A DNA stretch of 30,517 nt from CAZDUS01 sp964609375. Lineage in GTDB: Bacteria; Verrucomicrobiota; Kiritimatiellia; CAIKKV01; CAITUY01. The notes under the pieces were generated by a model. It ran no database searches. It had not been told where the DNA came from and saw only the letters and a program-made list of their open reading frames with translations. How positions within the stretch are numbered: the stretch's first letter is position 1; every line of letters starts with the position of its first letter. The position numbers and the translations under genes are program-made. Below, piece after piece: positions 15,479 to 23,403 of this stretch. The stretch is from contig CAZSSA010000016.1 of the NCBI GenBank assembly GCA_964609375.1, positions 1 to 30,517 of the forward strand. The letters run 5' to 3'.

Positions 15479-18400
15479 ATGACGTTTGACCCGGTATCGC
15501 GAAAAGTTGATTTTCCGGCCTTGGAGCGGGAGATTCTGGAGTTCTGGAAGCAGGCGGACGTGTTCCAGCGGTCGTTGAAGCAACGGGAGGGGGCCCCGGA
15601 GTATGTGTTTTATGATGGGCCTCCGTTTGCCACCGGGCTTCCCCATTACGGACACCTGCTGGCGGGAACGATCAAGGATATTGTGCCCCGGTACCAGACG
15701 ATGCGCGGGCATTATGTGAAGCGGCGTTTCGGTTGGGATTGCCATGGTCTGCCGGTGGAATATGAGGTTGAGCAGGACCTCAAGATCAGCGGCAAGCGGG
15801 ACATTGAGAAGATGGGCGTTGATGTGTTCAACGAACGCTGTCGAAGTATTGTGTTACGATACACGAGGGAGTGGCGCGAGATTGTGACGCGCATGGGGCG
15901 CTGGGTTGATTTTGACCACGACTACAAGACGATGGACCCCGAATTCATGGAGTCCATCTGGTGGGTGTTTCAGGAGTTGTGGAAGAAGGGGTTGATTTAC
16001 GAAGGGCATCGCATTGTGCCTTATTGCCCGCGCTGCACGACGCCACTGTCGAATTTTGAAACCAATCAGGGCTACGAGGATGTTCAGGATCCGGCCATCA
16101 CGATCCGGTTCAAGGTGGAGGGGGCGGAGAACACGTATGTGCTGGCGTGGACGACCACCCCGTGGACCTTGCCTTCCAATATGGCGTTGGCGGTGGGGAA
16201 GGACATTACCTACGTCAAGATCAAGGATGGGGGGGATATTTACTATCTCGCCAAGGATCGGTTATCGGCCTACTACAAGAAAGATGCCGCCTTTGAGGTT
16301 ATCGAAGAGGTGCCGGGTGCCAGTCTGGTCGGATGGCGCTATGAGCCGTTGTTCCCGTTCTTTGCCGGGCTGGGGGGGAAGGGGGCGTTCCGGGTTATTG
16401 CCGGTGATTTTGTTTCGACGGAAGATGGTGCAGGTATCGTTCATATGGCGCCGGGATTTGGTGAAGATGACTACCGGGTAGGGCTGGCGGAAGGGATTCC
16501 TGTGGTGTGTCCTGTGGATGAAGAAGGAAAGTTCACAGCGGATATTCCGGATTATGTGGGACGTGATGTCAAGGAGGCCGATGCCGACATCATCAGGCGC
16601 TTGAAGAAGGAAGGCAAACTGGTTCATCAGGGCGTCATCAATCACAGTTATCCCCATTGCTGGCGGTGTGATACGCCGCTGATTTACCGTGCGATTTCCG
16701 CGTGGTATGTGCGGGTGGAGCAGATTCGTGACCGGATTCTTGAGGCGAATAGCCAGACGACATGGATGCCCGCGCATTTGCGGGACGGGCGGTTTGGCAA
16801 GTGGCTGGCGCAGGCGCGGGATTGGAATATCTCGCGTAACCGGTACTGGGGTACGCCGCTTCCGATCTGGCGCAGTGAGGATGGCAAGGAAGTGGTCTGT
16901 GTGGGATCCCGGGAGGAATTGGAAAAGCTGTCGGGTTGCAAGGTGAATGACCTGCACAAGCACTTCATGGACAAGATTGAGATTCCTTCCAAGGAAGGGC
17001 GGGGGATGCTGAAGCGTATTCCCGAGGTGCTGGACTGCTGGTTTGAAAGTGGAGCCATGCCGTATGCACAGGCGCATTATCCCTTCGAGAACCGGAAGCA
17101 GTTCGAGACGCATTTCCCGGCGGACTTTATTGCCGAGGGGTTGGACCAGACGCGCGGATGGTTTTATACGCTGATGGTGCTGTCTACGGCGCTGTTTGAC
17201 CGTCCGGCTTTCCGGAACGTGGTCGTCAACGGATTGGTTTTGGCTGAAGATGGCCGCAAGATGAGCAAGCGGCTCAAGAACTATCCCGATCCGGCCAAGC
17301 TGATAGAGACGTACGGGGCTGATGCGGTTCGGTTGTACATGATCAATTCTCCGGTGGTGCGTGCCGAAGATCTGCGCTTCTCGGAAGCGGGCGTGCAGGA
17401 GTTGATGCGCAACCTGTTGATTCCGCTGTGGAATGCGTATGGATTTTTTGTGACGTATGCCACGGTGGATGGGTGGACGCCGGCCAAGCGGACCGGTCGG
17501 GCGAGTACGAATTTGCTGGATCGCTGGATTCGCAGTTCAATGGAAAGTCTTTCCATGGGCGTCACGACAGCGATGGATGGGTATGACTTGCAGGCGTCGG
17601 TGCGGCCATTCGTCAGATTTATCGAGGATTTGACCAACTGGTATATCCGCCGGAGCCGGCGGCGTTTCTGGAAGTCCCAGAATGATGCTGACAAGGCGGA
17701 TGCCTATGAGACGTTGCATTATGTGCTGTTGCAGTTATCGCAGATTGCGGCGCCGTTCATTCCGTTCATGAGCGATGCCATATACCGGAATCTGCGGACG
17801 GCGGACATGCCGGAGTCGGTGCATCTGTGCAATTTTCCGGCGGGGGATGCCACGCAACGGGATGTGGCCTTGGAGAGTCAGATGGCGGCGGTGATGACGG
17901 TGGTGACGCAGGGACGGACATTGCGCGCGGCCCATGATCTCAAGGTGCGTCAGCCGCTCCAGCGGATGCATGTGGCGTGCCGGAATGCGGAATTGCTGGC
18001 GGGGATCAAAGAGATCAAGGACATCATTCTTGATGAGTTGAACGTGAAGGAGGCGGAATTCCTGGCGCATGAATCGGCGTTTGCGACGGTGAAAGCCAAA
18101 GCCAATTTTGCGCGACTGGGGCCCCGGTTGGGGCCACTGGTCAAGAAGGCGGCGGGGGCTATGGCGGCGTTGACGAGCGAGCAGGTGGAATCATTGGCCT
18201 GTGGCGAGGCGTTGACGGTGGAGATTGCCGGTCAGAAGGTTGAATTGACGGCGGAAGATGTTTTGATCGAGCATTTGCCACACGAAGGGAGTGTGGTGGG
18301 TGCGGAAGGCGGGATTGTTGTCGCGCTTGATAAGACCATGACACCCGAGTTGATCGAGGAAGGGTTGGCCCGTGAGTTCGTCAGCAAGTTGCAGAACATG

Positions 18401-18613
18401 CGCAAGACGGCTGATTTGGAAGTGACGCAGCGGATTCATGTCCGGTTTGTGGGTGATGACGCGGTGCGGGCAGCGGTGGCGAGATATCAGGAGTATATTA
18501 CGACGGAGACGTTGAGTCTGAGTTGTGAGCCGGTGGTCGAGAAGCCGGACGGCGCCACGGAGTGGGACATGAACGGTCATGCCTGTGCGATCGGTTTTGT
18601 TCCGGCCGTCTGA
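15479..18613 (+). CDS. ileS: Isoleucyl-tRNA synthetase, type 2 (eukaryote-like)
   Basis: A 1044-residue class I synthetase that charges tRNA-Ile. The HIGH motif is PHYGH (residues 55-59) after FYDGPPFATGL, and the KMSKS motif is KMSKR (594-598) followed by LKNYPDP. The editing domain shows TTTPWTLPSNMALAV. The length and KMSKRLKNYPDP form are characteristic of IleS2, the form shared with eukaryotes and often associated with mupirocin insensitivity. The long C-terminal domain has the IleS2 RQPL region rather than the zinc-binding tail of IleS1. It is translated directly after the trpR-like gene. Confidence 0.97.
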   Translation: MTFDPVSRKVDFPALEREILEFWKQADVFQRSLKQREGAPEYVFYDGPPFATGLPHYGHLLAGTIKDIVPRYQTMRGHYVKRRFGWDCHGLPVEYEVEQDLKISGKRDIEKMGVDVFNERCRSIVLRYTREWREIVTRMGRWVDFDHDYKTMDPEFMESIWWVFQELWKKGLIYEGHRIVPYCPRCTTPLSNFETNQGYEDVQDPAITIRFKVEGAENTYVLAWTTTPWTLPSNMALAVGKDITYVKIKDGGDIYYLAKDRLSAYYKKDAAFEVIEEVPGASLVGWRYEPLFPFFAGLGGKGAFRVIAGDFVSTEDGAGIVHMAPGFGEDDYRVGLAEGIPVVCPVDEEGKFTADIPDYVGRDVKEADADIIRRLKKEGKLVHQGVINHSYPHCWRCDTPLIYRAISAWYVRVEQIRDRILEANSQTTWMPAHLRDGRFGKWLAQARDWNISRNRYWGTPLPIWRSEDGKEVVCVGSREELEKLSGCKVNDLHKHFMDKIEIPSKEGRGMLKRIPEVLDCWFESGAMPYAQAHYPFENRKQFETHFPADFIAEGLDQTRGWFYTLMVLSTALFDRPAFRNVVVNGLVLAEDGRKMSKRLKNYPDPAKLIETYGADAVRLYMINSPVVRAEDLRFSEAGVQELMRNLLIPLWNAYGFFVTYATVDGWTPAKRTGRASTNLLDRWIRSSMESLSMGVTTAMDGYDLQASVRPFVRFIEDLTNWYIRRSRRRFWKSQNDADKADAYETLHYVLLQLSQIAAPFIPFMSDAIYRNLRTADMPESVHLCNFPAGDATQRDVALESQMAAVMTVVTQGRTLRAAHDLKVRQPLQRMHVACRNAELLAGIKEIKDIILDELNVKEAEFLAHESAFATVKAKANFARLGPRLGPLVKKAAGAMAALTSEQVESLACGEALTVEIAGQKVELTAEDVLIEHLPHEGSVVGAEGGIVVALDKTMTPELIEEGLAREFVSKLQNMRKTADLEVTQRIHVRFVGDDAVRAAVARYQEYITTETLSLSCEPVVEKPDGATEWDMNGHACAIGFVPAV

Positions 18614-18658
18614 TCTCGTGTCCGGTGAGTTGTGTTTTTCAAGCCACAAGGATTGCGG

Positions 18659-20179
18659 TTACACTTCCAGATTGCCGGAGACAAAGACGACATCGTGCTT
18701 TCGGGAGATCAGATTGGCGGCGATGCGGCCTGATTCGTATATGGTGGGGAGCCCGCTGCCGGGGTGAGTACCACCACCGACGAGGTAGCACCTGTCGAGC
18801 TCCTCAAACTGGTTGCGCGGGCGCCAGATGATCATCTGCCCCATGTTGTGCGCCAGGTTGAATGTGGCGCCAGCGTAACAGTTATAAGTATCCTGCCAGT
18901 CCACCGGCGTGATGACCTTCTCCGTGACAATATGCCGGCGAATGTCTTTCATGCCGCCTCGTGACTCCATCTTTGAGAGGACATTCTCGCGGAAGGCGGC
19001 CGTTTCCCTTGACCAGTCGGGGACGCCACGCAGGTTGGGTGCCGGCACAAGCACGTAAAGGGCCGAGTGACCTTCAGGCGCGACGGTCTTGTCGGTAACC
19101 GCAGAATTGCGGATGTAGAATGAAATATCGTCACTAAGGCGATCACCCTTGAATATGGCATCCACGTTTGACCTGTAATTCTCCGCAAAGAAGATGGTGT
19201 GATGCGGCATGGGGTATACCTTGTCCAGTCCAAGGTACAGCATGAACGTTGAGCAAGAGTATTTCGTTTTCTTCATTCTCTCAGGCGTATACTTGCGCAG
19301 GACGCCCGGATCAAAAAGGTGAGTGGCGGCGTAGCCAAAGTCCGCATTCAGCACCACTTCATCCGCCTCTATCTTCTCGCCATCCTCCATCTCGACGCCA
19401 ACGGCAGTCCGCCCCTTAACCAGCACCTTTTTCACGGGTCGGTTGCAATGCACCACCGCTCCATTGCGCGATGCCACATCCGCCATTGCCTCGGAAATAC
19501 GGCTCAAGCCGCCCGTCACGTGGAAAATGCCGTAGGCATGCTCGATGTAGGGAATCATCGCAAAGAGCCCCGGGCACTCCCACGGCGACATGCCGAGGTA
19601 TTTTGACTGGAACGTAAATGAAAGGGCGAGTTTCTCGTCGCCGTAGACATGGTACATGATGTCGTAAAGCGACTTGCCAAGCGCCAGTGAAGGAATGGCT
19701 TTGATGAGATCCCGGTGCAGCATGGTGGATGCTTTGTGGTAGGATTTTTGAAGGCATGGAAACAACCTTTTGAATCTCTGTTTTTCCTGTTTGAAGAAAC
19801 GGTCGTATTCATGACCGTGTCCCGGGAAACACTCCGCGATCGCCGCCTTCATCCGTTCGTGGTCAGTGCTGGCGTCCAAATGCCTGTCAGCAAAGGCCAG
19901 GCGGTACATTGGATCCAGACGCGGCGTTTCAAGTTCGGCGCCAGTGCTGGTGCCGGATTCGCTGAACACCTCATCGAGCACATCCTTCAGCATTAGGAAT
20001 GTCGGCCCGGTATCGAAGGTGTAAGGCCCCAGTTGCAGGGCCGCATTGCGCCCCCCGACCCGCGCCTTGGCTTCCAACACGGTGACCTTGAATCCCCGGT
20101 GCGCCAGGATCATGGCGCATGTCAATCCTCCGGGCCCGGCACCAACGATGACGATATGCTTTTGTTCGGCCTTACTCAT
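18659..20179 (-). CDS. CrtI-type FAD-dependent desaturase/isomerase
   Basis: A 506-residue FAD oxidoreductase of the phytoene desaturase family. The N-terminal dinucleotide fold is IVIVGAGPGGLTCAMILAHRG (split here as IVIVGAGPGGL and TCAMILAHRG), then VTVLEAKARVGGRN. TFDTGPTFLML is typical, and the C-terminal CrtI signature is YLVGGGTHPGSGLPTI. Members act on carotenoid precursors or related polyprenoids. No crtB/crtE gene is in the window, so the substrate is unknown. ATG 20179 has AAGGAGG at ideal distance and overlaps the aarF-like stop by 8 bp, indicating coupling. Confidence 0.88.
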   Translation of the reverse strand: MSKAEQKHIVIVGAGPGGLTCAMILAHRGFKVTVLEAKARVGGRNAALQLGPYTFDTGPTFLMLKDVLDEVFSESGTSTGAELETPRLDPMYRLAFADRHLDASTDHERMKAAIAECFPGHGHEYDRFFKQEKQRFKRLFPCLQKSYHKASTMLHRDLIKAIPSLALGKSLYDIMYHVYGDEKLALSFTFQSKYLGMSPWECPGLFAMIPYIEHAYGIFHVTGGLSRISEAMADVASRNGAVVHCNRPVKKVLVKGRTAVGVEMEDGEKIEADEVVLNADFGYAATHLFDPGVLRKYTPERMKKTKYSCSTFMLYLGLDKVYPMPHHTIFFAENYRSNVDAIFKGDRLSDDISFYIRNSAVTDKTVAPEGHSALYVLVPAPNLRGVPDWSRETAAFRENVLSKMESRGGMKDIRRHIVTEKVITPVDWQDTYNCYAGATFNLAHNMGQMIIWRPRNQFEELDRCYLVGGGTHPGSGLPTIYESGRIAANLISRKHDVVFVSGNLEV

Positions 20180-21401
20180 CAGAATCCTCCTTAGCCAGTA
20201 CTCGCTGGAATTCAATAATTCTTGGTTTCATGTCCTGAATCAAGTTGGCCTCCGGTTTGCAGCGGAGGACCATTCCGTCAAGATACATCATGCTTTTAAT
20301 GATGGGAAACATACCCTTTTCAAAAACCATTCCGCTGTTCACCGCCAGTTTGATGGATTGCATCATTTGCCGTGTCAGGCTCACTTCGGATACGGATTTT
20401 CCCTGGAACCCGGCATAGAGTTCAAAAAACTTGTTCTCGAATTGCTTGAACGGCCGCCCGTCAATGCCGATCTCGGCCATCTCATTGAGTCTTGTTGCGC
20501 ATGAAGCATAATCATACTCGCACAGGGCCATGAAGAACTGGAACAGTCCCCTTCGTATTCGTTTTCCGACCCGGCTGATGGCGCCCGTGTCCAGGAAGCA
20601 CAGTGTTCCGTCGGGTTTCAGGATAATATTGCCGGGGTGGATATCCCCATGGAAAACACCTGGTCCGAAAAGGAACAGCCCGTGAATACTGAAGAGGTTC
20701 AGCAACGTGTCATAGTCCAGCCTGCCAGCCTCGAGCAGACGGTCAAAAGTGGTTCCTTCGACGAACTCGCTGACCAGCACGCTTTCACCTGACAATTCAG
20801 AATATGCATGGGCGAAACTGAGCAAGCTGAGGTCATAGTGCCCACGGTATGTATCCGCGATCCGGGTGAGGACGGCCTGTCCTTCGATCTCGTTGCGCAA
20901 ATCCAGTTCACTGAGCGTATATTCCTCGATGTGTGCCAGGACGCCCATGGGGTCAAATACCTTTTGCAGTTTGGGATAGAAGAAAAGGACAACGCGCATC
21001 AGCCGCCTGAGGGACTCCAGATCATGAAGGAACGTAGGCTTGAAATCCTCCTTTACGATTTTTACCGCCAGTGGGGTGCCATCCACATGCCTTGCACGAT
21101 GGACCTGCCCGATGGAGGCCGAGGCAACCGGCGTATTCTGGAATTCCCTGACGGTGTCGAACCAGTCCGGCTTCACCCTCTTTTGCAGCAGTGGCATGAT
21201 ATTCTCCGGTGCCACGGACTCAGCCTGCCCGAAGAGTTTAGACAAATGCCGGCAAACCGATTCGTCGAGAAAATCGACCCTCAGGGCATAGTGCTGGGCA
21301 ATTTTAACGGCCAGCAACCCCTGGCTCTGTATCCAGGCCAGATCCGGGATCGAGTTCCCGTGTATCTGTTTCAGCAACCGTAAAAAAGCCCATGCATTCA
21401 T
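20172..21401 (-). CDS. ABC1/UbiB (AarF) atypical kinase
   Basis: A 409-residue member of the ABC1/ADCK/UbiB family. Visible elements are the Ala-rich nucleotide loop ASASIGQVHRA, the VAIK-like PLAVKIVKE, the catalytic HGDIHPGNIIL, and LDTGAI at the DFG position. The hallmark KxGQ motif reads KIAQ (33-36), a Gly to Ala change, and the DFG-like Phe is Thr. UbiB proteins support isoprenoid-quinone or other prenyl-lipid synthesis by ATP hydrolysis. Next to a CrtI-like enzyme, an isoprenoid lipid role is inferred. It overlaps both neighbours (DUF2141 gene by 4 bp, crtI-like by 8 bp). Confidence 0.88.
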   Translation of the reverse strand: MNAWAFLRLLKQIHGNSIPDLAWIQSQGLLAVKIAQHYALRVDFLDESVCRHLSKLFGQAESVAPENIMPLLQKRVKPDWFDTVREFQNTPVASASIGQVHRARHVDGTPLAVKIVKEDFKPTFLHDLESLRRLMRVVLFFYPKLQKVFDPMGVLAHIEEYTLSELDLRNEIEGQAVLTRIADTYRGHYDLSLLSFAHAYSELSGESVLVSEFVEGTTFDRLLEAGRLDYDTLLNLFSIHGLFLFGPGVFHGDIHPGNIILKPDGTLCFLDTGAISRVGKRIRRGLFQFFMALCEYDYASCATRLNEMAEIGIDGRPFKQFENKFFELYAGFQGKSVSEVSLTRQMMQSIKLAVNSGMVFEKGMFPIIKSMMYLDGMVLRCKPEANLIQDMKPRIIEFQRVLAKEDSDE

Positions 21402-21838
21402 TTTGGCGGGTATTCCAATTTCACCGCAATAGTCAAGTCGTTCGTCCCTGCTTCAAAGACTGACCTGTTGAACCTTGGCGGTCCCAGCCGGCTTTCCTGG
21501 GGCAAGAATAAAGCGTACCCTTCTGCCGGCCTTCCAAGACTCCTTGAGTCCATCTTTCCGTTACCATTCTCGTCATGGCAGACGGACAACGCGTATTTGC
21601 CGGGCGGCAGATTGGTAAACGTTACCGTCAAGCCCGCGACAGCCGCTTTCATGATCCGGCTCTGCATTGCACTTTCATGTTCGGACGGAAAGCCGCCGGC
21701 TGAAGAGAACAAGGAAACAAGGCACAATCCCTGATCATGGCGAAACCCTGTTATGTTTACGGATAGATCCGCCGCCAATATCACGGTGGCAGTGAACAGC
21801 CATAAAGCCACACAGAAAGCAGACGGGCTTACATGCAT
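21398..21838 (-). CDS. Exported DUF2141-family protein
   Basis: The 146-residue product has a signal peptide (AFCVALWLFTATVILAA) followed by a DUF2141-type beta-sandwich: LSVNITGFRHDQG, VTFTNLPPGKYALSVCHDENGNGKMD and PAEGYALF are family-typical. The function of the family is unknown. ATG 21838 gives the best signal peptide; TTG 21895 is in frame behind a GGAGGG but would add a charged extension. It is the first gene of the three-gene cassette, with a 4-bp overlap to the kinase. Confidence 0.78.
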   Translation of the reverse strand: MHVSPSAFCVALWLFTATVILAADLSVNITGFRHDQGLCLVSLFSSAGGFPSEHESAMQSRIMKAAVAGLTVTFTNLPPGKYALSVCHDENGNGKMDSRSLGRPAEGYALFLPQESRLGPPRFNRSVFEAGTNDLTIAVKLEYPPK

Positions 21839-21904
21839 GGTGCACTTTATGACTCTGTTACGCTTTTCACCAGCCTTTTTGATGCACAACGGCAAAACCC
21901 TCCC

Positions 21905-23260
21905 CTATGGTTTTACCCGGCAGCCGGCGGGGGAGTTGTAGCGTGCGCCAATATCGGCAAGCTGCTTGATGTGCTGTGGATCGGTGATGTTGAGTTCCAG
22001 CCGGGTTGAGACCGTTTGCACGGTTGCCAGTGCTTCGCCAAAATGTTTTTCGGCATCGAGTTTGCACCGGGTCAGGCGCGCGATGATGGCGGCGGCCTCC
22101 TGTGGAGTGGCTCCGGCGCCGCTTCCGAGCAAGAGGGAACCATCCATAATGGCATCAAGGGTGGCGGTGCTGCCGGCGATGCTGGCGATCAGGGGGCTGT
22201 CCAGATCCTGCACGAGCGTACACCGCAACATCAGCGTCTTCAGCAGAAGCAGTTTTGCTGATTTTTCATAAGCCTGTCGGGCGTTTGCAAAACGCGCCTT
22301 GGCCAAGGGGGCGGTTTCCGGAAGACCATCGGCCCGTTCGAGCGTGACCTGCGACATGGAGGCCAGCCAATCGGCGATCCAGGCATCCATCATGACATAG
22401 AGTTGACCGAGGAATTCAGCCATACGGCGGTTTCGCTCGATCCGGGAGATATCGGCGAAATCGCGCGGCAAACGAGGCTCGGCGAGAAAAGCGCGAATGG
22501 CAGGGGCGGCAATGCCGACCTTGACGGTTGAGCCGTCGGCCAGGGTGGCGGAACAGGCGGTGATGGCGAGGAGGCGGCCGGCATCGTCCACGATGGGGCC
22601 TCCGGAATTGCCGCGTGCGACATCGGCATCGAAGTGGAGGATCTCGGTGCCCCGGTCGAATGTGCGCCGGATGACAGAACCGTTGGCGAGTTTCCAGGGG
22701 TTGTTTCCGGGATGACCGACGATGTGGAGGGCGGTGCCGCGTGACGGGTCGGGGTTGGTTTTCGCGGAGAGGAAGGGGAAGGGGCCTCCAGTAATGTTGA
22801 TCAGGGCGAGATCATGGGTGGCGGAGGCGGCGGTGATGTTAGTGACAGTGTAGATGTGTCCATCGATTGTTTGCACGGAGACACAAGGGACACCGGCGAT
22901 GAGGTGGTGGCTGGTCAGGATATCGCCACTGGGGGAAATGAGAACACCGGCTCCCTGCCAGTAGGGAGTGATGATTCTGACGCAGGCGGCATGGGCATTC
23001 TTGATGGCGGCTGGCGCGCTGCGGATTTGGCGGAGAGAGAGTTTGGTTGACGGCCTCTCGATGTCGGGGGTTCGTGTGAGCAGGAATTCCCGTTCGATGA
23101 TGGTGTGGGGAGAATCAGGTGGTGATCGTGAGGGTGTGTGAGTGGCGACAGGGGAGGGGGGGAAAAGTGTTGTCAAGTCGCGCTGAAGGTCAAGGATAGA
23201 CGGATCGGCGGCGAAGGAGGGCGGGGGGGATAGGAGGAGGCAGAAAGAGAGTCGTGCCAT
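21905..23260 (-). CDS. Secreted trypsin-like serine protease with helical C-terminal region
   Basis: A protein of about 451 residues from ATG 23260, which gives a signal peptide (ARLSFCLLLSPPPSFAA). The chymotrypsin/HtrA-type domain has all three catalytic residues: His in TSHHLIAG, Asp in HDLALINI and Ser in GNSGGPIV. No PDZ domain follows, unlike DegP. Instead there is an Ala/Leu-rich, probably helical C-terminal region of about 190 residues. It probably acts in the periplasm or outside the cell. The frame is open to 23440, but that extension lacks a signal sequence and overlaps the lipA start. It is 67 bp downstream of the DUF2141 gene on the same strand side and transcribed toward it. Confidence 0.82.
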   Translation of the reverse strand: MARLSFCLLLSPPPSFAADPSILDLQRDLTTLFPPSPVATHTPSRSPPDSPHTIIEREFLLTRTPDIERPSTKLSLRQIRSAPAAIKNAHAACVRIITPYWQGAGVLISPSGDILTSHHLIAGVPCVSVQTIDGHIYTVTNITAASATHDLALINITGGPFPFLSAKTNPDPSRGTALHIVGHPGNNPWKLANGSVIRRTFDRGTEILHFDADVARGNSGGPIVDDAGRLLAITACSATLADGSTVKVGIAAPAIRAFLAEPRLPRDFADISRIERNRRMAEFLGQLYVMMDAWIADWLASMSQVTLERADGLPETAPLAKARFANARQAYEKSAKLLLLKTLMLRCTLVQDLDSPLIASIAGSTATLDAIMDGSLLLGSGAGATPQEAAAIIARLTRCKLDAEKHFGEALATVQTVSTRLELNITDPQHIKQLADIGARYNSPAGCRVKP

Positions 23261-23363
23261 CAGCGAGAAGGTTTTGAGGGTCGCCGATGCGTTGTCGGGT
23301 CGGTGGGAAATGCGGCTCACCACAGGTTCGCCCTCCATGGGGGGGCGGGATGTCGCAAGATGT

Positions 23364-23395
23364 TTGGCAGGCGACTGCATGGGTGGTAGTATAAC
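23364..23395 (+). promoter_or_regulatory. Promoter just upstream of lipA
   Basis: TTGGCA (5/6 to -35 consensus, 23364-23369) is followed after 17 bp by TAGTAT (23387-23392) overlapping TATAAC (23390-23395). The ATG at 23404 is 8-11 bp beyond, so lipA mRNA would be leaderless or use a later start. Confidence 0.5.
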
Positions 23396-23403
23396 ACAAA
23401 ACC

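Noticed and set aside
21839..21895. TTG start of the DUF2141 gene at 21895 with GGAGGG upstream
   Set aside because: The spacing to the TTG is too short and the extension would bury the signal peptide; kept only as an alternative.
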